Shown here: positions 1 through 6,031 of the stretch, piece after piece
Numbering within the stretch: the first letter of the stretch is position 1
Layout: the number at the start of each line of letters is the position of its first letter
Assembly: GCA_028711355.1 (NCBI GenBank)
Contig: JAQTSL010000168.1
Location: forward strand, 1 to 7,809
Reading direction: 5' to 3'
Source: Rhodoferax sp.
Lineage (GTDB): Bacteria > Pseudomonadota > Gammaproteobacteria > Burkholderiales > Burkholderiaceae_C
DNA: 7,809 nucleotides
Made by a program: the position numbers and the translations under genes
The notes under the pieces: model-generated
Told to the model about the DNA's origin: nothing
What the model saw: only the letters and a program-made list of their open reading frames with translations
The model's database searches: none

Positions 1-1665
1 GGCCTGACCACGGTTCTGGTGGCCTTGCTGGCGCCGCGCGTGACCAAATCCGTGCCCAGCACTATTTTGGGCATCGGGGCGGGTTTGCTGGCGTACCTGG
101 CGCTGGCCAATGCCGATGCCTCGATGCTGACACTGACCGACAACCACCTGGTACTGGGCTCGCTGGGTGCTACCGGTGCAGGCTATTGGCAGACGGTGGC
201 CGGGCGCTGGCAAGACATTGGCGAACTCAAACTGGCGCAGGTGGCCGCACTGGGCGGCGCGGCGCTAACGCTGGCGGTGCTGCTGTCGATTGACACACTG
301 AAAACCTGCGTCGTGATGGACCAGCAAACCCGCACCCGGCATGAACCGAACCGCGAGCTGCTGGCGCAAGGCCTGGCCAACATCACCTCGGCGGGCATCG
401 GTGGCATCCCTGGTGCCGGCACCATGGGCGCGACCATGGTCAATTTGAACAGCGGCGCTCAAACCCGTGCCTCGGGCACGGTCGAAGGCGTGCTGGTGCT
501 GGTGGCGGGGTTGGCGCTGGGCAGCTTTATTGCCTGGGTGCCGGTGGCGACCTTGGCCGGGATTTTGATCGTGGTGGGGCTGCGCATGATCGACACCGAG
601 CCACTGCGGTTCCTGGAGTCGCGCGCCACCGTGTTTGACCTGGCGGTGGTGCTGGTGGTGATTGGTTTTGCCCTGATGGTGGGGCTGGTTGCGGCCTCTG
701 CCGCCGGGGTGGCGCTGTCAATTGTGTTGTTTGTGCGCGAGCAGGTCGGTGGCTCGGTGGTGCGCCGCAAAACCTTTGTCAACCAGCGCTCATCAACCTG
801 GTCGCGGCCCGAGTCGGAGCGGCGGCTGATCGCCCAAAACGGCGACAAAGCGGTGATTTTTGAGTTGCAAGGCAGTCTGTTTTTTGGCACCACCTACGCC
901 TTGTATGCGCAGTTGGAACCAGAAATCAAGCTGCGTGACTACGTCATTCTGGATATGCGCTGGGTCCAGGCGGTGGACATTACCGCCGCCCACATGCTCA
1001 ACCTGGTGCGCGACACCCTGCGCGAACGTGGCGTGCCGCTGTTGCTCAGCCATGTGCGCGAGCAGTTGCCCAATGGCCGCAATCTGGTGGATTTTTTCCA
1101 CCAGACCGGCCTGCTCGACCAGGGCAACAGTGTGCGGATGTTCAAAACCCTCGAAGAGGCCATTGAGTGGGTCGAAGACCAGTTGGTCGGCGACCTGCTG
1201 CCAATCGCCGCTGACGAAGTGCCGCTCAAGCTGTCTGAAATGGATTTGTTCCAGGGCCGCAAAGATGTCACCCTGGCAGACCTTGAGGCAGGCATGGTGC
1301 AGCGCAGCGTCAAGGCCGGCGAGGCGGTCTATAGCCTGGGCGACCCCCACCGCGAGCTGTACCTGATTCGCCGCGGCGCGGTGCGCATCATGGCCCCGAT
1401 CAGCGGCAGCCGCCAGTTGCACCACATTGCCAGCTTTGGCCGCGGTGATTTTTTTGGCGGCCTGGCGTTTCTGGACGACCACGCCCGCAGCGACAGCGCC
1501 ATAGCCAGCACCGACATCGAGCTGTTTGTGCTGACGCTGGAGCAATTCAACCTGCTCGCCGAAGAGCACAAAAAACTGGCGCTGATTTTGATGACCGCGA
1601 TCTCGCGCACGCTGGCGCAGCGCCTGCGTCACGCCGACGGCGAGCGCACCTTGCTGCATATTTGA
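1..1665 (+). CDS. SulP-family anion transporter with STAS and cNMP-binding-like domains (5' partial)
   Basis: The reading frame is open from the first base and ends at TGA 1663-1665, so the N-terminal part is missing. The GTG at 19 is internal. The first ~245 codons are the later membrane helices of a SulP (SLC26-like) transporter. They include the family's glycine-rich stretch (ANITSAGIGGIPGAG, about 376-420) followed by VNLNSGAQT. A STAS domain follows (about 850-1160), with FELQGSLFFG, a VILDMRWVQAVD strand and DITAA at the loop that carries Ser/Thr in anti-sigma antagonists. The last ~130 codons (about 1270-1640) form a cyclic-nucleotide-binding fold of CRP type. Its phosphate-binding cassette reads FFGGLAFLDDHARSDSA, with Gly (1459-1461) where cNMP binders carry Glu, so ligand binding is doubtful. 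SulP proteins move sulfate, bicarbonate or carboxylates across the inner membrane; the substrate cannot be told here. The gene is followed by ~490 non-coding bases and has no evident link to the genes downstream. Confidence 0.92.
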   Translation, partial: GLTTVLVALLAPRVTKSVPSTILGIGAGLLAYLALANADASMLTLTDNHLVLGSLGATGAGYWQTVAGRWQDIGELKLAQVAALGGAALTLAVLLSIDTLKTCVVMDQQTRTRHEPNRELLAQGLANITSAGIGGIPGAGTMGATMVNLNSGAQTRASGTVEGVLVLVAGLALGSFIAWVPVATLAGILIVVGLRMIDTEPLRFLESRATVFDLAVVLVVIGFALMVGLVAASAAGVALSIVLFVREQVGGSVVRRKTFVNQRSSTWSRPESERRLIAQNGDKAVIFELQGSLFFGTTYALYAQLEPEIKLRDYVILDMRWVQAVDITAAHMLNLVRDTLRERGVPLLLSHVREQLPNGRNLVDFFHQTGLLDQGNSVRMFKTLEEAIEWVEDQLVGDLLPIAADEVPLKLSEMDLFQGRKDVTLADLEAGMVQRSVKAGEAVYSLGDPHRELYLIRRGAVRIMAPISGSRQLHHIASFGRGDFFGGLAFLDDHARSDSAIASTDIELFVLTLEQFNLLAEEHKKLALILMTAISRTLAQRLRHADGERTLLHI

Positions 1666-1789
1666 GGCGAAATAGCCGTACAAAACAAAGTGAGTTATTG
1701 GCCTCTAGCCGTTACCAGAAAAGCGTGAGAAGCTATCTAATCAGTTGCAATTTGGGCGACAAAGTTGACGCTGAAACCAGTTCAATCCG

Positions 1790-1900
1790 TCAAGCCGCTT
1801 GCTGCTGGCGCTGCGCTTGCAGCAAATCCAGCAAACATTCGGGTGCCAGGTCGGCCCGATTGGCCCACGCCACGGCGCGCATCACGGGTGTTTGAATCTC
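1790..1900 (-). pseudogene. Possible 3' remnant of an unidentified minus-strand gene
   Basis: Read on the minus strand, this stretch gives an uninterrupted ~36-residue tail ending at a TGA (1790-1792). The codons are mostly G- or C-ending (CTG, GCC, GCG, CGC), like the real genes around it. Part of the tail reads ANRADLAPECLLDLLQAQRQ. The frame stays open upstream to an ATG at 2111-2113, but beyond about 1910 the codon choice and composition lose their coding look. No family is recognised. It could be the end of a gene truncated by a rearrangement, or chance. Confidence 0.22.
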
Positions 1901-1926
1901 TACCCTCAGGTATTGACCTGATACCC
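1901..1926. repeat. Palindrome flanked by TACCC direct repeats
   Basis: A perfect 6-bp inverted repeat TCAGGT-ATTG-ACCTGA (1906-1921) is flanked on both sides by TACCC (1901-1905 and 1922-1926). A second, overlapping inverted repeat pairs GGTAT (1909-1913) with ATACC (1921-1925). The left half, CTCAGGTATTG, recurs in the intergenic region upstream of the receiver gene (5529-5539), followed there by a similar CC.GAT. It may be a protein-binding site; its distance from the kinase start (~240 bases) makes a core-promoter role unclear. Confidence 0.4.
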
Positions 1927-2159
1927 AGCGGCCGGTGTTGCTGTTAGCGTGTGGCACAGCGAGCCCGCTTTTTGTAGTTACTTTTATGTCAAAGCTCCGC
2001 ATCCTGATGCGTAATTCCATTTCCAAATCATCCGTGTCGTTGTTGCTTGCCCTTGTCGTGCTACAACACTGCCTGCGGCTTCGCGCCTGGACACCAATAA
2101 TTTGGAAGCGCAATAAGACACCTATTTATCGTCGTCCGGGATTTGCAGTGCCAGCTTGA

Positions 2160-4541
2160 ATGGTATTTATGAAGTTTGCAGGCTTGGTTTTAAGTTGGTT
2201 GATAAGCTTTGCAATGGGCTTGATGCCACTGTGTTTGAGTGGTTTGGCCAGAGCTCAGGCAACGGCGCCGACTCAGGGGCAGTCGCTGCCTTCCAGCATC
2301 ACCGTGGTGCTGGACGAAGACTACCCACCGTATATTTTTCGGGATGACCATGGTGTCTTTCAGGGCATCCTGAAAGACACCTGGGCGCTGTGGCAGGCCC
2401 AGACCGGCGTCGTTGTCAAGCTGCAGCCGATGGACTGGAGGCAAGCGCAAGCGGCGATCCAGGCAGGCCAAGCCGATGTGATCGACGGCCTGTTCAAGAC
2501 ACCGCAGCGCGAAGCGATTTATGATTTTTCGCCGCCTTATGCCGACGTCGAGGTGCCGATTTTTTTCCACCGCAGCGTCAGCGGCATTGTCAATGCCCAA
2601 TCGCTCAAGGGATTTACGGTGGGCGTGAAAGACGGTGACGCGTGCATTGAGGCCCTGGCAGCGCACGGCGTGGAACATTTCCAGCGCTACGCCACTTACA
2701 GCGCGGTGCTGGGCGCCGCGCGGTCCGGCAATGTTCGGGTGTTTTGCATGGATCAGCCGCCCGGCGTCTATCTGTTGCACCAACTTGGGATGGCGAACGA
2801 CTACCGGCATTCAGCGGCTATCTCAACTGGCCAATTTCATCGGGCGGTGCGCAAGGGCGAGCGCGCCCTGCTGGCACTGGTGGAACGCGGGTTTGCCAGC
2901 ATCCCCCTGGCACAGGCGCAGCAAATTCAGGACAAATGGTACGGGGCGCAAGTGCACGAACTGGGTGAAGGGCGGCTCAAGCCCTACCTTCGCTACATCG
3001 TGCTGATCATCGTCGCGATGGCGGCCATCCTGATCTTGTGGAACCTGATGTTGCAGCGGCGCGTGCGGGGAAAGACGCAAGCATTGTCCAAAACATTGAC
3101 CGACCTGCAGCAGGCGCGGCTGGCATCGGATCAGGCTTTCAAGCGACTCAACGCGATTGCAGATCGGGTGCCCGGCATGGTCTATCAATACCTGCTGCGC
3201 CCTGATGGCAGTTCGTGTTTTCCCTATGCCAGCGAGGCCATCCGTAACATTTACCGGCTGAGTCCCGGACAGGTTGCAAACGACGCGGCCATCGTTTTTG
3301 TCCGAATTCACCCCCACGATTTACCCGAAGTCAGTGCGTCGATCGCCGCATCGGCCCGCCACCTGACGCCCTGGAAGTACGAATACCGTGTCCGGTTTGA
3401 CGACGGCGCGGTGCGCTGGCTACTTGGCGACGCGCTACCCGAGCGGCAGGGCGATGGTTCGGTGTTGTGGCATGGGCTGATCTCGGACATCACCGAGCGC
3501 AAGCAGGCTGACGAAAGATTGCAACAGTTGTCGCAAGCCGTAGAACAAGCCCCGATTGCAATTGCAATTACCGACCTGGCTGGCAACATCAGCTACGTCA
3601 ACCCTAATTTCACCGAAGTCACCGGCTACTCGCTGGACGAGGTGCGCTGGACCAATCTGCGCATCCTGCAATCGGGCCTGACACCGTCGGCGGTATTTGT
3701 CGAGTTGTGGAAAACCTTGCTGGCCGGTCAGGTGTGGCGCGGCGAGTTGCACAACCGCAGAAAAAATGGCGAATTGTTCATCGAATCGGCGGTCATTTCA
3801 CCGGTGCTCAATCAACAGGGGGTAGCCACGCACTATGTCGCGATCAAAAAAGACGTCACCCGGCGCAAGCAGTCCGAGCAATTGTTGCAACGCTCGCTGC
3901 AAGAAAAAACAGCGCTCTTACACGAGGTGCATCACCGCGTCAAAAACAACCTGCAAGTGGTCACCAGCTTGCTGCGGCTGGAAGCCGGTCGCAGCGACCA
4001 GGCACAAACCCGCGCAGTACTCAAAGAGATGCAAGGGCGCATTTACGCCATGGCCTTGTTGCACGAAACCCTGTACCGCGTTGGTAATTTTGCATCGATT
4101 GACCTGGCCGATTATTTGAAGCAGGTCGCCACGCAGGCGATCCGCTCGCAACTGGGGTCGGGCAACCCGGTACAACTGCAGCTTGAGATGGTCGCGGTGC
4201 AAGTGGCCATGGAACAGGCTGCACCGTGTGGTCTGCTGGTCAACGAACTGCTGGGCAATGCGCTCAAACATGCCTTTGCGGATGGACGCGCCGGGTTGGT
4301 CACCCTGCAATTGCAGCGGCACTCGCAAGACCGGCTTTGCTGTGTGACGGTGCAAGACAACGGTATCGGTTTGCCGCCAGACTTCGATCAGCGGCGCAGC
4401 CAGTCGCTGGGCCTGCAACTGGTGTCTGACCTGGCGCGCCAGCTCGGCGGCACGCTGGCAGCAGCGCCGGTGGCCACTGGCGGTGCCCGCCTGAGCGTGA
4501 CCTTTGCGCCGCAAACCCCCAAGGCCCTGGCGGCACTTTAG
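2160..4541 (+). CDS. Membrane sensor histidine kinase: SBP_bac_3 - TM - PAS - PAS - HisKA_2 - HATPase
   Basis: This 793-residue inner-membrane sensor kinase probably autophosphorylates on a histidine in response to a periplasmic ligand. Residues 1-32 are a signal peptide or anchor, cut perhaps after ARA. Residues ~45-263 match periplasmic amino-acid-binding proteins (SBP_bac_3), including the TPQREAIYDFSPPY signature. Residues ~276-297 are a TM helix. A short coiled linker leads to PAS 1 (~330-447, with IHPHDLPE and ending DITERK) and PAS 2 (~455-570, GYSLDEV ... RILQSG ... KDVTRRK). Residues ~582-660 are HisKA_2 with HEVHHRVKNNLQ; His592, directly before Arg, is the likely phospho-acceptor. 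The ATPase has an N box (NELLGNALKH, 695-704), a G1 box (DNGIGLP, 733-739) and SLGLQLV (749-755). PAS 2 has Leu500 at the position of the photoactive Cys of LOV domains, so it is not a LOV sensor. ATG 2160 and ATG 2169 are both possible starts and neither has a good Shine-Dalgarno. No fused receiver is present; the partner may be one of the receivers downstream (inference). Confidence 0.93.
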   Translation: MVFMKFAGLVLSWLISFAMGLMPLCLSGLARAQATAPTQGQSLPSSITVVLDEDYPPYIFRDDHGVFQGILKDTWALWQAQTGVVVKLQPMDWRQAQAAIQAGQADVIDGLFKTPQREAIYDFSPPYADVEVPIFFHRSVSGIVNAQSLKGFTVGVKDGDACIEALAAHGVEHFQRYATYSAVLGAARSGNVRVFCMDQPPGVYLLHQLGMANDYRHSAAISTGQFHRAVRKGERALLALVERGFASIPLAQAQQIQDKWYGAQVHELGEGRLKPYLRYIVLIIVAMAAILILWNLMLQRRVRGKTQALSKTLTDLQQARLASDQAFKRLNAIADRVPGMVYQYLLRPDGSSCFPYASEAIRNIYRLSPGQVANDAAIVFVRIHPHDLPEVSASIAASARHLTPWKYEYRVRFDDGAVRWLLGDALPERQGDGSVLWHGLISDITERKQADERLQQLSQAVEQAPIAIAITDLAGNISYVNPNFTEVTGYSLDEVRWTNLRILQSGLTPSAVFVELWKTLLAGQVWRGELHNRRKNGELFIESAVISPVLNQQGVATHYVAIKKDVTRRKQSEQLLQRSLQEKTALLHEVHHRVKNNLQVVTSLLRLEAGRSDQAQTRAVLKEMQGRIYAMALLHETLYRVGNFASIDLADYLKQVATQAIRSQLGSGNPVQLQLEMVAVQVAMEQAAPCGLLVNELLGNALKHAFADGRAGLVTLQLQRHSQDRLCCVTVQDNGIGLPPDFDQRRSQSLGLQLVSDLARQLGGTLAAAPVATGGARLSVTFAPQTPKALAAL

Positions 4542-4654
4542 GCCGATCACAGCGCGGCCCACACAATGGAACCACTGGCTCTTAACCCGGCTTTTTCCAG
4601 CCTCAATCGTCACCAAATCTGGCTAAAGTGGGCACCTATCCTAGGTTCAGCACC
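4542..4654. other. Intergenic leader of the sigma factor gene
   Basis: These 113 bases separate the kinase stop from the sigma start. A small inverted repeat GGCCG/CGGCC (4541-4545 and 4555-4559) begins at the kinase stop codon but has no T-tract, so it is at best a weak terminator. A second small one, GGCT/AGCC (4589-4592 and 4599-4602), has a loop rich in T. TAAAG at 4624-4628 resembles a sigma-28 -35 element, but no GCCGATAA follows at the right distance. AGG at 4643-4645 is a modest Shine-Dalgarno for the ATG at 4655. Confidence 0.5.
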
Positions 4655-5458
4655 ATGAACAATTCGCCCCAATGTGACATCGCTGTCCACAAGCTGGTAA
4701 CTCGGCACACGCCACTGGTGGAGAAGATCGCGCGCAAAATGTCCCGGACCCTGTCCTCGCGTGTGGCCTACGACGACTTGCTGCAAGACGGTCTGGTCGG
4801 TCTGATGGAAGCCATTTTGCGCAGCAGCAGGCAGACCGCGGGTGCGCAGTTTGAGCGCTACCTGGCGCAGTGTGCCAAGGGCGCCATGCTAGACGGCCTG
4901 CGCGCTGCCGACTCTGCCAGCCGCGCCATGCGCCATGGTATGCGCTTGGTAGAGCTGAGCGTACAGCGCTTGGGCCATCAGTTGGGCCGTGCGCCGCTAG
5001 AGTCTGAGATTGCCCAGGCGCTGGGCTTGTCGCTGACCAAATACCGCCGCTTGCTGCAACAAGCCCACGACTACACGCTGATCTCGATTGAAGACCTCGA
5101 GACCAGCGGCGAGCTCGAAAACTACTTGACGCAATGCGCCCACAGCCAATCTGACCCACTGGTGGTGCTGGAACGCGCGGCGCTGCAACAAGCACTGGCC
5201 AGCGCCATCCACACCCTGAGCCGCCCCGACCAATTGCTGCTGCACTTGTACTACCACGAAGGTTTGCGAATGCACGAGATCGGAGCCGTGTTGTCTTTGA
5301 GCGAAGCGCGTATCTCGCAACTGCACAGCCAGGCCATTGCGCAGTTGCGCGCCAGTTTCGTCACCGAGCAAGATTTGCCAACGCTGCTCGAGCCCCGGCG
5401 CAAAGTACGCTCTCAGGCCGCAGCGCCGCAGCCTGTTGCCGCCCTCAACCCACCCTGA
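4655..5458 (+). CDS. FliA/WhiG-group RNA polymerase sigma factor (sigma-28 type), divergent
   Basis: This 267-residue alternative sigma factor resembles flagellar FliA. It would direct core RNA polymerase to a dedicated promoter set, typically late flagellar and chemotaxis genes. Region 2.1/2.2 is clear (residues ~15-55: TRHTPLVEKIARKM, YDDLLQDGLVGLMEAI), region 3 spans ~97-150 (LGRAPLESEIAQALGL), and region 4 spans ~181-232 with LYYHEGLRMHEIGAVL and ARISQLHSQAI, close to FliA. In region 2.3/2.4 the usual QRIRGAML..LRS.DWVPRSVR is here QCAKGAML..LRAADSASRAMR: the Trp-Val-Pro segment and the two basic region 2.3 residues are changed, while the Asp and Arg residues aligned with E. coli D81, R84, R91 and R94 remain. 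A ~30-residue tail after region 4 is longer than in E. coli FliA. ATG 4655 was chosen because AGG lies upstream and the domain starts soon after; an in-frame GTG at 4628 would add nine residues. It may be a specialised FliA paralogue; whether the genome has another fliA cannot be seen. Confidence 0.88.
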   Translation: MNNSPQCDIAVHKLVTRHTPLVEKIARKMSRTLSSRVAYDDLLQDGLVGLMEAILRSSRQTAGAQFERYLAQCAKGAMLDGLRAADSASRAMRHGMRLVELSVQRLGHQLGRAPLESEIAQALGLSLTKYRRLLQQAHDYTLISIEDLETSGELENYLTQCAHSQSDPLVVLERAALQQALASAIHTLSRPDQLLLHLYYHEGLRMHEIGAVLSLSEARISQLHSQAIAQLRASFVTEQDLPTLLEPRRKVRSQAAAPQPVAALNPP

Positions 5459-5461
5459 AAT

Positions 5462-5491
5462 CTAGCGCAGCGCAGCGGCTTGGGTCGCTAG
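5462..5491 (+). repeat. Stem-loop with AGCGC tandem repeats behind the sigma gene
   Basis: CTAGCG (5462-5467) pairs perfectly with CGCTAG (5486-5491), enclosing an 18-base loop. The left side contains three near-copies of a 5-base unit, AGCGC AGCGC AGCGG (5464-5478). The element starts three bases after the sigma gene's stop. With its long loop it is only moderately stable. Confidence 0.35.
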
Positions 5492-5513
5492 CGCAGGTCA
5501 TCCCGACTTGCGC
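5491..5513 (+). terminator. Strong RNA hairpin after the sigma gene, no U-tract
   Basis: The arms GCGCAGGTC (5491-5499) and GACTTGCGC (5505-5513) pair over nine positions, one being a G-U pair in RNA, around the five-base loop ATCCC. The downstream arm includes most of a perfect 10-base palindrome, CTTGCGCAAG (5507-5516). It lies 33 bases after the sigma stop codon. No run of T follows, so a classical intrinsic terminator is not supported. It could be a 3'-end-protecting or processing stem, or part of a factor-dependent terminator. Confidence 0.4.
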
Positions 5514-5528
5514 AAGACCCTGCCCCGT

Positions 5529-5570
5529 CTCAGGTATTGCCGATGGCGCTTTAGGGTATCGGCCCGATGG
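5529..5570 (+). promoter_or_regulatory. Imperfect direct repeat, candidate operator of the chemotaxis operon
   Basis: GGTATTG-CCGATGG (5533-5546) and GGTATCGGCCCGATGG (5555-5570) are spaced 22 bases start to start, about two DNA turns. The second copy contains a near-perfect palindrome, ATCGG-C-CCGAT (5558-5568). The first copy is preceded by CTCA, giving the same CTCAGGTATTG seen at 1905-1915. GCCGAT (5539-5544) resembles the core of a sigma-28 -10 box, but no TAAAG stands at the expected distance upstream. Placement ~75-110 bases before the receiver start suits a regulator site or promoter. Confidence 0.35.
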
Positions 5571-5644
5571 TGCAAAACCCGGCCATTACCTACAGTGAGT
5601 CCCATGCGATTCAATCTGATTGGTTTTTAAGTTGGGCGGCACTC

Positions 5645-6031
5645 ATGACACTCAGCGTCCTGCTGGTTGACGACAACCTGACTTTTTTGGCCTCGGTCAA
5701 ACATTCACTGTCGTTTTTGCCCGATACCCGGGTGGTAGCCGAAGCCCATAACGGCGTGCAAGCCCTGTCACTGGCGCAACAACTGCGGCCCGACCTGGTT
5801 CTGCTCGACATTGTCATGCCGGGCCTGAGCGGCCTGGAGGTAGCCAAAACCATGCAAAGTTGGGCCAAGCGGCCCGAGTTACTTTTTTTGACTCTGCACG
5901 ACAACGAGCTCTACCGAGCTGAAGCCAAAGCGCTTGGGGCGCTGGGACTGGTGGGCAAAGCCAATTTTGTGGCAGAACTACTGCCCATTGTGGCTGGCTT
6001 GATCTCGCCTCATCAGAAGACTGCGTCATGA
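5645..6031 (+). CDS. Stand-alone response regulator receiver protein
   Basis: This 128-residue protein consists only of a CheY-fold receiver domain. The active site is complete: acidic pair Asp9-Asp10 (LLVDDN), phospho-acceptor Asp55 (LVLLDIVMPGLSG), Thr83 (LFLTLHD) and Lys105 (LVGKANF). The sequence style (DTRVVAEAHNGVQAL, DIVMPGLSGLEV) resembles receivers of the NarL/FixJ class, but no DNA-binding domain follows. It therefore probably acts by protein contact or as a phosphate acceptor. ATG 5645 places the first beta strand directly after the start, as in CheY. An upstream in-frame ATG at 5567 would add 26 residues that match nothing in receivers and would overlap the palindrome. The stop overlaps the MCP start (ATGA, 6028-6031), so the two are probably translationally coupled and may work in one pathway. 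The upstream HisKA_2 kinase or the operon's CheA could be the phosphodonor (inference). Confidence 0.88.
   Translation: MTLSVLLVDDNLTFLASVKHSLSFLPDTRVVAEAHNGVQALSLAQQLRPDLVLLDIVMPGLSGLEVAKTMQSWAKRPELLFLTLHDNELYRAEAKALGALGLVGKANFVAELLPIVAGLISPHQKTAS

Larger units (their letters stand above)
1666..2159. other. Long intergenic region between the transporter and sensor kinase genes
   Basis: About 490 bases contain no gene I can defend. Both strands have short open frames without family features. The 1790-1900 segment looks coding-like on the minus strand (separate entry). From about 1965 to 2159 the sequence is more AT-rich, as expected for a promoter/leader of the kinase gene. A weak TTGGAA (2102-2107) and TATTTA (2123-2128) lie 15 bases apart, too poor a match to call a promoter. 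I see no clear intrinsic terminator behind the transporter gene. A short plus-strand frame (ATG 1986 to TGA 2157-2159) ends directly against the kinase start codon and is discussed among the findings. Confidence 0.6.
5459..5644. promoter_or_regulatory. Structured intergenic region between sigma factor and chemotaxis operon
   Basis: These 186 bases lack a gene. From 5' to 3' they hold AGCGC tandem repeats inside a CTAGCG stem (5462-5491), a strong nine-pair hairpin (5491-5513), and an imperfect direct repeat GGTAT..CCGATGG (5533-5546 and 5555-5570). A stretch without obvious signal then runs to the ATG at 5645. The separation from the sigma gene, the hairpins and the repeat suggest that the downstream operon has its own promoter and control. 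No standard sigma-70, sigma-54 or sigma-28 promoter can be recognised with confidence. Confidence 0.45.

Noticed and set aside
793..1683. Long minus-strand open frame (296 codons) opposite the SulP gene
   Set aside because: It is antisense to a clearly coding STAS/cNMP region and its translation is rich in Gln, His and Ala with no domain pattern, a typical shadow in GC-rich DNA.
3630..3690. Second PAS domain as a LOV photoreceptor
   Set aside because: The LOV motif needs Cys in NCRFLQ; here the segment is TNLRILQ, so no flavin adduct can form.
4541..4559. GGCCG/CGGCC inverted repeat as a terminator of the kinase gene
   Set aside because: Only five pairs with a nine-base loop and no T-tract.
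3918..4616. Minus-strand open frame (232 codons) opposite the kinase ATPase domain
   Set aside because: It is antisense to HisKA_2/HATPase motifs and shows no family features.
4624..4650. TAAAG upstream of the sigma gene as a sigma-28 promoter
   Set aside because: No GCCGATAA-like element follows at the usual spacing; the sequence there is AGGTTCAG.
5567..5644. N-terminal extension of the lone receiver from ATG 5567
   Set aside because: The extra 26 residues precede the first beta strand without resemblance to receivers and overlap the candidate operator; ATG 5645 gives a standard CheY length.
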